The notes: generated by a model not told the origin, from the sequence alone. Positions 14,805-24,026 are shown, counted from the stretch's first letter. The stretch is DNA of 38,221 nucleotides from Sphingomonas citri (GCF_019429485.1 NZ_JAHXZN010000016.1:1-38221), one strand, 5' to 3'. Program-made: numbers and translations.

Positions 14805-15605
14805 ATGAGAAAGCTCGCCCTGGCCCTGCTGGCATCCTGCGTCGTGGCCGCGCCGGTCGCCGCGCAAGTCCCTACGGTGTCCCCTAAAGACAATCGCATC
14901 CGCTATGTGCGGTACGATCCCGAAAACGTCGTCCAGCTCGACGGCGTTATCGGGATCGCAACGCATATCATTCTGCAAGAGGGCGAAACCTACGTGACGC
15001 ACGCCTTTGGCGATGCGGATGCGTGGTCGTTCGCGATCGAGCGCAACCACGTTTTCATCAAGCCGAAGGCGGATAACGCCACGACGAACCTCGTCATCGT
15101 GACGGACAGGCGCAGCTACAATTTCCGGCTGAACTACGTCCCCACGCGCAAGGCGAGTGCGGTGTACCAGCTCGCCTTTACCTATCCGGGTGAGACGGCG
15201 CAGGGCCGTGCCTCGGCGGTGGAACGTGCCGCGACGGATGCGGCCTTCACGGCGCAACGTCGCAAGCCGAACCTCAAATATACCATGTCGGGGGACTACA
15301 GCATCGCCCCGGTGAATGTGTGGGACAACGGAGAGTTCACCTTCTTCAAGTTCCCCGGCAACCGCGACGTTCCCGCGATCTACATGGTCGATGCTGACGG
15401 CAAGGAAAGCATCGTCAACCGCAACACCACTGGCGCGGCTAATGACGTGGTGGTCGTCCAGAAAATCAATCCGAAATTCTATCTGCGGCTCGGAAATCAA
15501 AGCCTCGCCGTGTTCAATGAAGCGTTCGACCCCTACGGCGTCCCCAACAACTCGGGTACGTCGTCGCCCAATGTCGAGCGCGTTTTGAAGGGAGACGCGC
15601 AATGA
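14805..15605 (+). CDS. virB9: VirB9 core-complex protein
   Basis: The 266-residue precursor starts at ATG 14805, with GGGAGG 8 nt upstream; an upstream GTG frame start at 14787 is less likely. The signal peptide is MRKLALALLASCVVAAPVAAQ. The N-terminal domain includes DNRIRYVRYDPENVVQLDGVIGIATHI and the C-terminal domain NYKYTMSG-type sequence (KYTMSGDYSIAPVNVWDNGEFTFFKFP), typical of VirB9/TrbG. It forms the outer-membrane core ring with VirB7 and VirB10. The stop overlaps the virB10 ATG. Confidence 0.95.
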   Translation: MRKLALALLASCVVAAPVAAQVPTVSPKDNRIRYVRYDPENVVQLDGVIGIATHIILQEGETYVTHAFGDADAWSFAIERNHVFIKPKADNATTNLVIVTDRRSYNFRLNYVPTRKASAVYQLAFTYPGETAQGRASAVERAATDAAFTAQRRKPNLKYTMSGDYSIAPVNVWDNGEFTFFKFPGNRDVPAIYMVDADGKESIVNRNTTGAANDVVVVQKINPKFYLRLGNQSLAVFNEAFDPYGVPNNSGTSSPNVERVLKGDAQ

Positions 15606-16924
15606 TCGGTCGGCGTTCAAACGAGCCTATCGACGTCGAGGACGAACTGGCCGCGCGCGAAGCTGCCCGCGAAGCTGATCGGGTCGATGACGACGACGGC
15701 GCGCACCGCATCGAGGGCGAGCGGGGCGCGTTCTCGGCGGGCCTCAAACGACAGGCGGCCCCCGGCACCAAAGCCTTTATGATGGTCGTCCTCGCGTTCG
15801 TCGCGATCTTCGCTGTCGTGTTCATTTCCCGTGCGCTGCGGGTGACGCGGGAGACGAACGAGAAGCCCGAAGCCGAAATGGTGAAGGTGAAGAATCCGAA
15901 CGCTGGTCGCGGCCCCGGCGCTGCGCCCACGGGCGTCCCGACGCCAGCGCCGGAAGCGGCACAGAACCTCGTTGTCGGCCCTGACGGGCAGCTAGTCCCG
16001 GCGCAAGTCGATGCGAACGGCAAGCCGCTGATCGGCCCCAATGGCGAGGTCGTTCCCGCAATCGACGGCACCGCGCCCCTGACGCCGGTTGGCGCACAAC
16101 CTGGTGCTGCAAATGTCTCGGCTCCCCCGCCCCAATATGCGGGTGGCGGCGGGGCGCGTCCGGTGTCGCGTGCGGAAGCCCTGCGAGCGCGCCGCCTTGG
16201 TGGCGACTTTGGCGGCGGTAACGGTGGTGGGAGCGTCCAGCCCGTTGCGGCGCAAGCGGGCGGTGACGCTTCGGGCGGTCAAGGTGGCGGCGGGGGCGAG
16301 CTGCAAAGCGCGCTGCAACCGCTCAAGATCACCCCGGAGCGCGCGGGCCAGCTCGGCAACCGCGACTATCTGCTGACACGGGGCGCGATGCTCGATTGCG
16401 TGCTGGAAACCAAGATCGTCTCCACGGTCGCGGGTATGACCTCCTGCTACCTGACGCGGGACGTTTATTCCTCGAACGGGCGCGTCGTGCTGCTCGATCG
16501 CGGGTCCAAGGTTGTCGGCTTCTACCAAGGCGGCATCCGGCAAGGTCAGTCGCGCATCTTCATCCAGTGGTCGCGCGTGGAAACGCCGAAGGGCGTCATC
16601 ATCAACGTGGACAGCCCCGGTACTGGCCCGCTCGGTGAGGGCGGCGTTGGCGGTCAAATCGACAATCACTTTATGCAGCGGTTCGGGGCTGCGATCCTGT
16701 TGAGCCTGATCGACGCTGCGGGTCAGTATGCCGCCAATCAAGGCACCAGCGGCAATATCCGGTTCGGGCAAAGCACCAACACCACCAGCGACACGGCGGG
16801 TCGCGTGCTGGAAAACACGATCAATATCCCGCCCACGCTCTACAAAAACCAAGGGGATCGCGTGTCGGTCTATGTCGCCCGCGATCTCGATTTCCGGGGG
16901 GTCTATGACCTCAAGCGGCGCTAA
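15602..16924 (+). CDS. virB10: VirB10 core-complex protein
   Basis: The 440-residue protein has an acidic N-terminal cytoplasmic region, one membrane helix (AFMMVVLAFVAIFAVVFIS, about 58-76), a Pro/Gly/Ala-rich periplasmic linker (GRGPGAAPTGVPTPAPEAA and GGGNGGGS), and a C-terminal TrbI/VirB10 beta domain (YLLTRGAMLDCVLETKIVSTVAGMTSCYLTRDVYSSNG; FIQWSRVETPKGVIINVDSPGTGPLGEGGVGG). It spans both membranes and senses ATP energy from VirB4/B11. The virB11 start overlaps its end by 20 nt. Confidence 0.96.
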   Translation: MIGRRSNEPIDVEDELAAREAAREADRVDDDDGAHRIEGERGAFSAGLKRQAAPGTKAFMMVVLAFVAIFAVVFISRALRVTRETNEKPEAEMVKVKNPNAGRGPGAAPTGVPTPAPEAAQNLVVGPDGQLVPAQVDANGKPLIGPNGEVVPAIDGTAPLTPVGAQPGAANVSAPPPQYAGGGGARPVSRAEALRARRLGGDFGGGNGGGSVQPVAAQAGGDASGGQGGGGGELQSALQPLKITPERAGQLGNRDYLLTRGAMLDCVLETKIVSTVAGMTSCYLTRDVYSSNGRVVLLDRGSKVVGFYQGGIRQGQSRIFIQWSRVETPKGVIINVDSPGTGPLGEGGVGGQIDNHFMQRFGAAILLSLIDAAGQYAANQGTSGNIRFGQSTNTTSDTAGRVLENTINIPPTLYKNQGDRVSVYVARDLDFRGVYDLKRR

Positions 16925-17966
16925 GCCGGCAAGGGATCAGGTGGTGCAGCAATTGCTGCGCCCCCTGATGCCGCATCTTGACCGGGACGACGTGACGGAA
17001 GTTACGATCAACTATCCCGGCGTCATCTTCGTGCGTACTCGCCACGAGTGGGAGGAGCATGAAGCCCCCGCACTCAACATGGCCTATATCACGTCGCTCA
17101 CCACGGCCATTGCGGTGTTCAACGGGAAAAATCCCGGTGCAATCAATTCGGTCGTGCTGCCCGGTGGTCAGCGCGGCCAAATCGTTCGCGACCCGGCTGT
17201 CATCGACGGCTCAATCTCCCTGTCGATCCGAAAGCACTCGACGGTTGCGAAGTCGCTGGAACAGCTCGATGCGGAGGGCGCATTTTCCAGCCCCTCGCTG
17301 GCCGATAAGAGCTTCAACCGTCCATCTGCGGCGGAAGCGGCTGCGGAAGCGGAACGCCGCGATTTCGGTCGGCTCGAACCGTTCGAGCTAGAGCTATTGG
17401 CCCTCAAGCGCGAAGGCCGCTGGCGGGAGTTTCTGCACGCCTGCATCACCTACAAGCGCAACGTCGTCATCGCTGGCAAGACGAACTCGGGCAAGACGAC
17501 ATTCGCCCGGTCCCTGATCGAAAAGGTGCCGCGCTCGGAACGCATCATCACGATTGAGGACGTGCATGAACTGTTCCTGCCCGATCACCGCAACAAGGTG
17601 CATCTGCTCTATGGCGAGGGTGTCGGCCGCGTCTCGGCCGATGCCTGTCTTGCGGCCTGTATGCGTATGTCGCCTGATCGTATCTTCCTTGCGGAGCTTC
17701 GTGGCAACGAGTCCTGGGAATACGTTAATTCGCTCAACACCGGGCATCCCGGCTCGATCACGACGGTTCACGCCAACGGCGCGCTGGGGACATTCGAGCG
17801 CATCGCCACGCTCATCAAAAAGAGCGAAGTCGGGAAAAGCCTCGACGTGGAAATGGTCAACCTGCTCCTCTATCGGACGATCAACGTCGCCCTGTATTTC
17901 CAAGACCGCCAGCTCGTTGAAGTGTTCTACGATCCGATCTTCGCAAACTCGAAAATCGGAAACTGA
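16905..17966 (+). CDS. virB11: VirB11 traffic ATPase
   Basis: The 353-residue hexameric ATPase switches the system between pilus assembly and DNA transfer. I start at ATG 16905 (MTSSGAKPARDQVVQQLL) inside the virB10 end, with a GGGGGG stretch before it; the frame is open further upstream but only overlaps virB10. Walker A is AGKTNSGKTTFARSL near residue 190. RIITIEDVHEL (Asp box), MRMSPDRIFLAELRGNESWEY (Walker B region) and TGHPGSITTVHANGA (His box) follow in the standard order. Confidence 0.95.
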   Translation: MTSSGAKPARDQVVQQLLRPLMPHLDRDDVTEVTINYPGVIFVRTRHEWEEHEAPALNMAYITSLTTAIAVFNGKNPGAINSVVLPGGQRGQIVRDPAVIDGSISLSIRKHSTVAKSLEQLDAEGAFSSPSLADKSFNRPSAAEAAAEAERRDFGRLEPFELELLALKREGRWREFLHACITYKRNVVIAGKTNSGKTTFARSLIEKVPRSERIITIEDVHELFLPDHRNKVHLLYGEGVGRVSADACLAACMRMSPDRIFLAELRGNESWEYVNSLNTGHPGSITTVHANGALGTFERIATLIKKSEVGKSLDVEMVNLLLYRTINVALYFQDRQLVEVFYDPIFANSKIGN

Positions 17967-17968
17967 CG

Positions 17969-18595
17969 GTGCCGGTATCGTCGCCGGTTCTGCTCGGGGC
18001 GGTCATAGCGACCGCCCTTTTTTGCATCTGGTTCGCCGCGATCGGCGCGCGCTGGCTGCGCGGCCCCTCTGCGAGCGAGCGTCGTCATGCCCGCAAAGTC
18101 CGCTCGGCCGCATCGGCGCTGGCGACCGTCAACCGGATCGGCCCGCGTGCCAATCCTGCGCGCGTGTTCGGCTATCTGCGGAAGGTCGATCCCTACGTCT
18201 TTGAAGAAATGATCCTGACGGAATTGGAGCGGCGCGGCCATGCCATCAAACGGAACCGGCGCTACAGCGGCGACGGCGGGGCCGATGGTGCGTTCGTCCT
18301 CAACGGGCGGCGCTGGCTGATCCAAGCCAAACGCTACCGTGGGCCTGTCCGAACGGCCGACATTCTCTCGTTCGATGCCCTCTGCCGCCAGCTCGGCGCG
18401 CGCGGGCTGTTCGTCCACACTGGAAAGACAACAACCGTCGGCCGCGATAGCGCGACGGATTCCGGCTTCATCCGTATTGTCTCTGGCGGGGATCTAGTCG
18501 CGTTCCTTGCCGGTGATAGTCTGCGGCTCGCGCCTGGGGCGCGCGATCGGCGGCCCTCCCTGCCCCATAATCACCATGAGGATGCGAACCTATGA
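17969..18595 (+). CDS. Membrane-anchored Mrr-like restriction endonuclease-fold protein
   Basis: The 208-residue protein has a GTG start 2 nt after the virB11 stop. One N-terminal membrane helix (VLLGAVIATALFCIWFAAIGARWL) is followed by a basic linker. From about residue 70 comes an Mrr_cat-type PD-(D/E)xK domain: E80/E86 in FEEMILTELERRG, D106 in SGDGGADGAFV, and Q119-x-K121 in WLIQAKRYRG, with RQLGARGLFVHTG after it. Catalytic residues appear intact. Such DUF-type anchored nucleases act on DNA at the membrane. In the virB operon it may process incoming or transferred DNA or exclude foreign DNA; that role is inference. Confidence 0.85.
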   Translation: MPVSSPVLLGAVIATALFCIWFAAIGARWLRGPSASERRHARKVRSAASALATVNRIGPRANPARVFGYLRKVDPYVFEEMILTELERRGHAIKRNRRYSGDGGADGAFVLNGRRWLIQAKRYRGPVRTADILSFDALCRQLGARGLFVHTGKTTTVGRDSATDSGFIRIVSGGDLVAFLAGDSLRLAPGARDRRPSLPHNHHEDANL

Positions 18596-18876
18596 TGAAG
18601 TCCCTCGCGCTGGTCGGCCTGCTGGCCCTGCCCGCGCTGGCCTCGGCACAGACGACGCCGGCTCCTGCTGCGCCCGGTCCTGCTCCGCAAGCGGATCAGC
18701 GGCCCGGTGCGCCCCTCGATGCCGTCAACTTCTGCTATTTCGACGGCAAGGCGTTCTCCAAGGGCGCGCGCTACATGGATCAGGTCTGCTCCGCTGGTAG
18801 CGGCCTTGTCAGCTACAGCGCGGTTCCCGGTCGGCCTGCACAACCCCTGACGTGGGTGCCGGTCCCTAAGCGGTAA
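18592..18876 (+). CDS. DUF1496-like periplasmic protein, 94 aa
   Basis: The ATG overlaps the stop of the nuclease gene. A signal peptide (MMKSLALVGLLALPALASAQ) is followed by a Pro/Ala-rich spacer. The C-terminal part, NFCYFDGKAFSKGARYMDQVC, follows the CYYDGKxYSxGA pattern of DUF1496 with two cysteines that could pair. It is the last gene of the virB7-11 unit and is followed by a strong terminator. The function of the family is unknown to me. Its place suggests a periplasmic accessory to transfer. Confidence 0.8.
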   Translation: MMKSLALVGLLALPALASAQTTPAPAAPGPAPQADQRPGAPLDAVNFCYFDGKAFSKGARYMDQVCSAGSGLVSYSAVPGRPAQPLTWVPVPKR

Positions 18877-18900
18877 TCAACCGCGGAACTGCGTCGGACA

Positions 18901-18928
18901 GCCCGCCAGCCCCGTGCTGGCGGGCTTT
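18901..18928 (+). terminator. Rho-independent terminator closing the T4SS operon
   Basis: GCCCGCCAGC-CCCGT-GCTGGCGGGC is followed by TTTGT. It sits between the convergent T4SS operon and trwC, but only the plus direction has a T-run. Confidence 0.85.
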
Positions 18929-18950
18929 GTCGTATATGAGGCACACACGA

Positions 18951-21830
18951 TCATGCCCGCTCGTAATCGCGATCTGCGGCCTTCTCTGGCGGGCGCTGCT
19001 GGGCTGCTCGATCGCGGTCGCCCCTGCCCTTCTCCACCGCGCCCGGGTTGGCCTTCCCGAACTTGCCGTCCCGATCGCGGCCAAGCTCCAAAGCTGCCGA
19101 CTTTTCATTGATCCGTGCTACCGCGTCGGGGAGCTTTTTGAGGCTTTCGGTAAAGATGGTCGCGGCGTGTCGCGCCCGACTGATCGCGACATAATACACG
19201 TCCTGGGCGGTGGTGCGGCTCGTCGTCTTGGCGTCGATCAAGACGCGATCCTCCGTCAAACCCTGCGAGCTATGAACCGTCGTCGCATAGGCATGGTCTA
19301 GGTGGATCGGCCGATTGGTCGGCAATTCGATTTCGCGCTTGCCGTCGCTGATCTTGACGCTGCCGGCGCTGGCCTCGGTCACGGTGTACCGCTCCCCATT
19401 GGCGAGGTCGCGGGACGCATCGTTGCGGGTCGCGCGCACCACGTCGCCGGGTGAGAACTCCAACCGGGTCGTCTCATAGACCGATAGCTGTTTCACCTTC
19501 GCCGGATCGAATTGAAGCTCCGCGCCATCCTCTCCGCGAACGGTCAGCACGTTACCGGGCGTGGCATTGTCCAGCACCGTGTAAAGCTCGCCAGCCTTCA
19601 AACCGAATTTCGGGAAATTGCGCTCGGGCTGGATGGTGTCGCCCACGTCGTAATTCTTGGCGTGCGCGCGCTCGGCCTGCGTCGTGTCGCGGCGGGTTAG
19701 AGCGGAATGAACCTCCCCATTGCCTTCAAGGCTCAACTGCTCGCGCACGTTGCGGTTGATCTCGCGGCGGGCGTCGTTGATCCCGGTGACGATGATCGTC
19801 TTGGCCCGGTCCTCGGGGGAGAGCTTCGTATATTCGGTGGCAACCGCCTTGTGGCGCTCGCGATCGTCCTCGATCATCCGAACGTCGGTGATCTTGGCGA
19901 CTGACGCGCGCGCCTTGCCCTCGGCCGCCAGTTCGACCGCCTCCTTTAGAAGCGGGTCTTTCTGGCGCATGATTTCGGTCATGCCAGCGGTCGCCATCCC
20001 TGCGGCCTGCAACTGATCGTAGGGCTTGCCCGCCTCGATCGCCTTCGTCTGCGCCGTGTCGCCCATCATCACGACGCGCGCACCGGCCTTTTCGGCAAGC
20101 TGTAGAAGCTGCTGCATCTGGCGCGCCGGCACTGTCCCGGCCTCGTCCACCACCAGCACGGTCTTGTCAGTCAGGCCCTTGTCCTTGGCCTTTAGGAACG
20201 ATGCGAGGGTATTGGCCTCGACGTTCAATTCGCGAAGGGCTTTGACCTGGCTACCGTAGGGGGCGAGGACGCGGACCTTGAAACCGGCGTCCTCGATGCG
20301 CTCTTTCGCCGTATCAAGCATGTGGCTCTTGCCGGTTCCTGCATAGCCCTGAACGCCCACAACGCGGTTGGTTGTGGCGAGCATGAGGGTGGCGGCGTCC
20401 CTCTGCCCCGCGTTGAGCGGTGCGCGCGCGAAATGCTCCGCTGCGGCCTTCTCCCCCATGATCGGGGCGAGCTTTCCCCTTCCCTGCTTCTCAATGTTCA
20501 AGATTGACCGCTCGCGCTCGATCGCGGTGGGCGTGGTGTATCGTTGCTCGGTCTGGACGTAGTTACCTCGGCCGATTTCCTGCCGGACCTCGCGCGCTGC
20601 GGCGCTTGGATCGGCGCCAGCGACGACACGCTGCTGCACAAGGGCGGCGCTCGTCATGCGCGGCCCGTTCAACTCGGATGCGTTGCGATACTCTGGCGCG
20701 CCCGCGACTAGACGCCCCTGCTTCACCTGTCTGTCAATCTCCGCGTCGATACGGGCAAGGGTGACGGTGCCAACCCCGTGCCTGACGGCGGTGTCTTGTA
20801 GGTCGCCCCGGCCCATCACCGCCTCACGTTCGGCAATGTGCTTGATGGCGTAGCGGACGGCTGCGCGGGCAGCGGCGTCGCCCTCGTCTCGATCGCCAAG
20901 CTCGCGCTCGGCTAGGTGGGTGTCGCCCTTGGCTGCACCGGGTCGGCCCCGCTCAAAGTCGATGCCGATGCTTTTGGAGTGAGCCTGCCAATCGGCGTGC
21001 AGCTTCGCGCGATCGACGTTGCGCTCCTTGCTGACGCGGGTTTCCATCGTGGCAATCTGCTTCTGGTCGCCGCTGGCCGTCTCGCGGGTCAGACCCTTCT
21101 CGGCAAGGCGGCGCTCGATCTGCTGGCCCCGCGTGCTGGATGCCTCGATCTGCTCGCGCGTGATGTGCGCCAGCTCGAACATACCATCGCGGCCGAACCG
21201 AAGCTGCCTGCCCTGCTTCTGTAGAATGTCGGCCAGCTCGGCGCGGTAGGCTGGTCCCATAACCTTGACGGCGTTGATAATGGCGTCGTTCTTCAACGCC
21301 CGCCATTTGCCGTCTGCTCGCTGGGTGAGATTGAGCGCAACCGCGTGGGTATGAAGCAACGGCTCTTTCTCGCGCGTCGTCTCATGGCGGAACTTGGCGA
21401 TAATCAGGTTGCCGGTCGTCTCAACGCTCGTCACGCCCTTGGCCTTGGTCTTGGCCTGGGCGAGTGCCTCGATCTTCTCCAAGGTCCGTCTGACGGCCTC
21501 GTCGTGGGCTTTAATCAGGTCCACGTCTCCACCAACCAACGCTTGCAGCGCCACGCTCTTAGGCGCGGAAAACGTGAGGTCGATCCCTAGCCGCTGGTTG
21601 CTGTCGTTCCTCGTCGACGTGCGGGCATGTTCGCCGGGTCCAATCTCGCCAGCAAGCAACTTTCGGAAGGTTTTACTATCAACCGCGCCGGAAAGCCCAA
21701 GTGCCTCGGCCCCCTTCCCCTGCCACTCCTGCGATTCACCTTCCTTGGCGTAATAGTCGTCCTCGGAATCGCCGTAATAGCTGGCAATGCGATCCACGTC
21801 GCCGCGCTTGATGACGTGCTGACTAAGCAT
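18951..21830 (-). CDS. trwC: TrwC-like MOBF relaxase-helicase
   Basis: The 959-residue protein nicks oriT and unwinds the plasmid for transfer. I start at ATG 21830 (MLSQHVIKRGDVDRIASYYG), overlapping the trwB stop. The catalytic tyrosines Y18/Y19 and Y26/Y27 (ASYYGDSEDDYYAKEG) have the same spacing as in R388 TrwC, and the metal-binding histidines are in FRHETTREKEPLLHTHAVAL. The helicase part has Walker A GVQGYAGTGKSHML (about residue 495) and Walker B VLVVDEAGTVPARQMQ, and further on VVMMGDTAQTKAIEAGKPYDQLQ. Length is close to TrwC (966). Gene order oriT-trwA-trwB-trwC is that of R388. Confidence 0.96.
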   Translation of the reverse strand: MLSQHVIKRGDVDRIASYYGDSEDDYYAKEGESQEWQGKGAEALGLSGAVDSKTFRKLLAGEIGPGEHARTSTRNDSNQRLGIDLTFSAPKSVALQALVGGDVDLIKAHDEAVRRTLEKIEALAQAKTKAKGVTSVETTGNLIIAKFRHETTREKEPLLHTHAVALNLTQRADGKWRALKNDAIINAVKVMGPAYRAELADILQKQGRQLRFGRDGMFELAHITREQIEASSTRGQQIERRLAEKGLTRETASGDQKQIATMETRVSKERNVDRAKLHADWQAHSKSIGIDFERGRPGAAKGDTHLAERELGDRDEGDAAARAAVRYAIKHIAEREAVMGRGDLQDTAVRHGVGTVTLARIDAEIDRQVKQGRLVAGAPEYRNASELNGPRMTSAALVQQRVVAGADPSAAAREVRQEIGRGNYVQTEQRYTTPTAIERERSILNIEKQGRGKLAPIMGEKAAAEHFARAPLNAGQRDAATLMLATTNRVVGVQGYAGTGKSHMLDTAKERIEDAGFKVRVLAPYGSQVKALRELNVEANTLASFLKAKDKGLTDKTVLVVDEAGTVPARQMQQLLQLAEKAGARVVMMGDTAQTKAIEAGKPYDQLQAAGMATAGMTEIMRQKDPLLKEAVELAAEGKARASVAKITDVRMIEDDRERHKAVATEYTKLSPEDRAKTIIVTGINDARREINRNVREQLSLEGNGEVHSALTRRDTTQAERAHAKNYDVGDTIQPERNFPKFGLKAGELYTVLDNATPGNVLTVRGEDGAELQFDPAKVKQLSVYETTRLEFSPGDVVRATRNDASRDLANGERYTVTEASAGSVKISDGKREIELPTNRPIHLDHAYATTVHSSQGLTEDRVLIDAKTTSRTTAQDVYYVAISRARHAATIFTESLKKLPDAVARINEKSAALELGRDRDGKFGKANPGAVEKGRGDRDRAAQQRPPEKAADRDYERA

Positions 21831-23358
21831 TGGCGGTTGCCATCTTGCGCTCCACAAACGGGTCCAACCGCGTCTTGAACTGCAAAATCTCCATCGCCAC
21901 CCGTGCAATCGGATGGTTGCCCGCAAATGCGACATAGGCGTTTAGATCAGGCAAACCGGAAATCTCGGTCGGCATGACGACGCGCTCTCGGACAGTATGC
22001 AGGGAGGTTGTGCGGTTGGTGCCTTTCGAGTTGCGGCTTTTGCTGAAATTGTCGCGCTCGACCTCATGCTCGCCCAAGCTCTTGCTCATTTCCTCGCACG
22101 TCTCGGGATCGGTATGCGCGCCGCCAAGAACCGCCAGCGTGCGGAATGACGCGCGGAGCGCCTGGGCCTCGTCATCGCCGTAAATGAGGTTGAGCTGCGC
22201 GACGGTTTGCAGGCCGGCGACGATCCGCAAGCCGTGCTTTCGTCCCTTGGTCAGCGCGTCCATGAGGGTTGGGAGCTTATAGAGGCTCGCCAGCTCGTCC
22301 ATGAACATCCAAATGCGACGATCGCGGCTTTCGGGTAGGGACAGGATCGACGTGCAAAGCACGTCGGCCCACGCCGAAATTAGCGGCTTCAATGCCGGGG
22401 CCTGATCCTCGCGCCATGTGATGTAGAGATTGCCCCCCTTGGGGTTCTCAAGCCATTTGCGGAGCGAAAACGTACCGGGCGGCATGGTCAGATGCTCGGG
22501 AAGGAACTCGGACAGGACGAACCGCGCGCTTGCCAGCGCCTTGTCGGCTCCGACGAACATGGACTCGGCTGCGGTTCCCTCAAGAAACTTCTTCAGGTCC
22601 TTCGGCTCCGCGATCGTCGTCCAGCGGAATAGCTCTTGGATCGACGGGTTGCCGATATGCTGGAGCTTGCGGGCAGTCTCTTGGAACAGCAATCGGGCAT
22701 AGCCGCGCCACTCCTCTGCACCCGCATCCTTCGACTTCGGAATGATCGAAAGCGTGTACCGCTTGAAGTCGTATTCATTGCGGATTTCGTTGAAAAAGGA
22801 CCAACCCTTAGTGCGGGCATCATAGGGATTTAGCAGAACGTCACCATCACGGCCGAACTTGGAATAAAGCTCTCCGTTTGGATCAAAGGCGATAGTGCGA
22901 TCACCCCGCAAAAGAGCGGTATAGAACATCTCACGGATTAGCACGGTCTTACCCGCGCCGGTCGATCCGGCAATAAGCGTATGAAGGCTCTCCACTTTCG
23001 TAGGCATCGGCAAGCCACCAACGCTAATCTGCTCGGCCTTCTTCTCGGTTGTCAGGCGCTTTAGGCGGGTCGCCTCGACCATAACCGTGCCACGTAAACG
23101 ACGACGGAACTTAGCACCCCCAAACGCCCCGTCGCCGGAAAGGTTTATCAGCCATGCCATGAATATGCCGACCGCCAGACCGGCCAATAGCCCGAGCCAT
23201 AAAACCGGGCGATGGGGCGTGTCTTTTACCAAATACCAAAGGCTCTTTATGGCCGGTTTTGCGAGGCTGTAATTCAGCTTTACGGCAAAAAACCAACCGA
23301 GGATTGGCGAAATAATCACCATCCAAGCGGCCATTTGGCGCTTATCGTCTGGGTGCAT
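21823..23358 (-). CDS. trwB: TrwB/VirD4 coupling protein
   Basis: The 511-residue protein links the relaxosome to the secretion channel and is a hexameric DNA-dependent ATPase. ATG 23358 has GGAGG 6 nt before it. Two N-terminal membrane helices (about 12-30 and 53-71) are followed by the TrwB_AAD_bind domain: Walker A IAGSTGAGKTVLI (131-138) and the Walker B region RRIWMFMDELASLYKLPTLMDAL. GRKHGLRIVAGLQTVAQL is typical. It overlaps trwA by 17 nt and trwC by 8 nt, so the three genes are translationally coupled. Confidence 0.95.
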   Translation of the reverse strand: MHPDDKRQMAAWMVIISPILGWFFAVKLNYSLAKPAIKSLWYLVKDTPHRPVLWLGLLAGLAVGIFMAWLINLSGDGAFGGAKFRRRLRGTVMVEATRLKRLTTEKKAEQISVGGLPMPTKVESLHTLIAGSTGAGKTVLIREMFYTALLRGDRTIAFDPNGELYSKFGRDGDVLLNPYDARTKGWSFFNEIRNEYDFKRYTLSIIPKSKDAGAEEWRGYARLLFQETARKLQHIGNPSIQELFRWTTIAEPKDLKKFLEGTAAESMFVGADKALASARFVLSEFLPEHLTMPPGTFSLRKWLENPKGGNLYITWREDQAPALKPLISAWADVLCTSILSLPESRDRRIWMFMDELASLYKLPTLMDALTKGRKHGLRIVAGLQTVAQLNLIYGDDEAQALRASFRTLAVLGGAHTDPETCEEMSKSLGEHEVERDNFSKSRNSKGTNRTTSLHTVRERVVMPTEISGLPDLNAYVAFAGNHPIARVAMEILQFKTRLDPFVERKMATANA

Positions 23359-23734
23359 TACGGACCTCCGATCCATTCCAAGGGATCAAGCCTTGGCGTT
23401 CGACCTCTGCCTTTACCATTTGTTGCTTCTGCGGTCCCGCTAAACCGCGAAGGAGCAACAGCGTCTCGATCGCCAGTGCGTCGTCTGCGGGTTTGGAGGG
23501 TGCGTGCGAGGCGTGGCCCTCAACAGGGCGCTCACGGCGCAGCTCGTCCACCGCGTCACCCAGCTCCATCAACGATGCGCGGATGCTGGACAGCTCCTCG
23601 TCGGCCCTGTCGGCACGTTCCAATCTCTCGCGGAGGTAGGTACTCAACGGCACCCCACGCTGCTCGGCCTGGGCGGTGTAAATCAGCGTTTGGGCGTCTG
23701 TGAGGCGGACGCGGGTGTAACTGTCGAGTTTCAT
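23342..23734 (-). CDS. trwA: TrwA-like oriT-binding ribbon-helix-helix protein
   Basis: The 130-residue protein starts at ATG 23734 (MKLDSYTRVRLTDAQTLIY), with AGAGG 4 nt upstream. Residues 5-40 look like a ribbon-helix-helix domain (YTRVRLTDAQ strand; GVPLSTYLRERLERAD helices), and a charged coiled region and a C-terminal tail follow. In R388 the gene in this position, TrwA, binds oriT, helps TrwC nick, stimulates TrwB ATPase and represses the trwABC operon. The same roles are likely here by position. A TATAGT -10-like hexamer lies at 23765-23760. Confidence 0.85.
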   Translation of the reverse strand: MKLDSYTRVRLTDAQTLIYTAQAEQRGVPLSTYLRERLERADRADEELSSIRASLMELGDAVDELRRERPVEGHASHAPSKPADDALAIETLLLLRGLAGPQKQQMVKAEVERQGLIPWNGSEVRNAPRR

Positions 23735-23869
23735 GGCACCTCTGGCACGGGGATGGCACACTATACAGCCCTCAAGTACCCGGTTTTCCTCGCTTTTTCA
23801 AACGTTGTGGCACACGGGCGGCACGACATGCAACCACACCAAACCAATAAACCGTTGTATTTCAATGGT

Positions 23870-23925
23870 TTAGCTGCACCGCAAGGTGCGTATGGTGTAC
23901 GACCTCAGTTTAAGGAAATTTCGCT
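23870..23925 (+). other. oriT: oriT with R388-like nic region
   Basis: The hairpin GCACC-GCAA-GGTGC (23876-23889) is followed by GTATGGTGTACGACCTCAG and TTTAAGGA. From memory, R388 oriT has GCACCGAAAGGTGC then GTATTGTCTATAGCCCAGA then TTTAAGGA; the spacing is identical base for base. R388 is cleaved between T and A in GTCT/ATAGC, so nic should lie between T23898 and A23899 on the plus strand. The strand transferred 5' to 3' then starts at 23899, making the stb operon and the region up to the end of the window the leading part. A further imperfect pair AAACC...GGTTT (about 23840-23871) lies just upstream. Confidence 0.9.
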
Positions 23926-24026
23926 CATTTTGGAACCCGCCGACTGCCTCAAACGCGACCCCACTCCTTTAAGGGGGTCGAATCTACCCTGATGAACGAA
24001 GTTCAGCAGGTCCACGGGGCCGAAAG

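Noticed and set aside
14757..15620. Long minus-strand frame of 287 codons opposite virB9
   Set aside because: It is the antisense shadow of a well-identified gene. The same holds for 15992-16852 opposite virB10, 10504-11112 opposite virB4 and 31302-32303 opposite the kfrB/korA-like genes.
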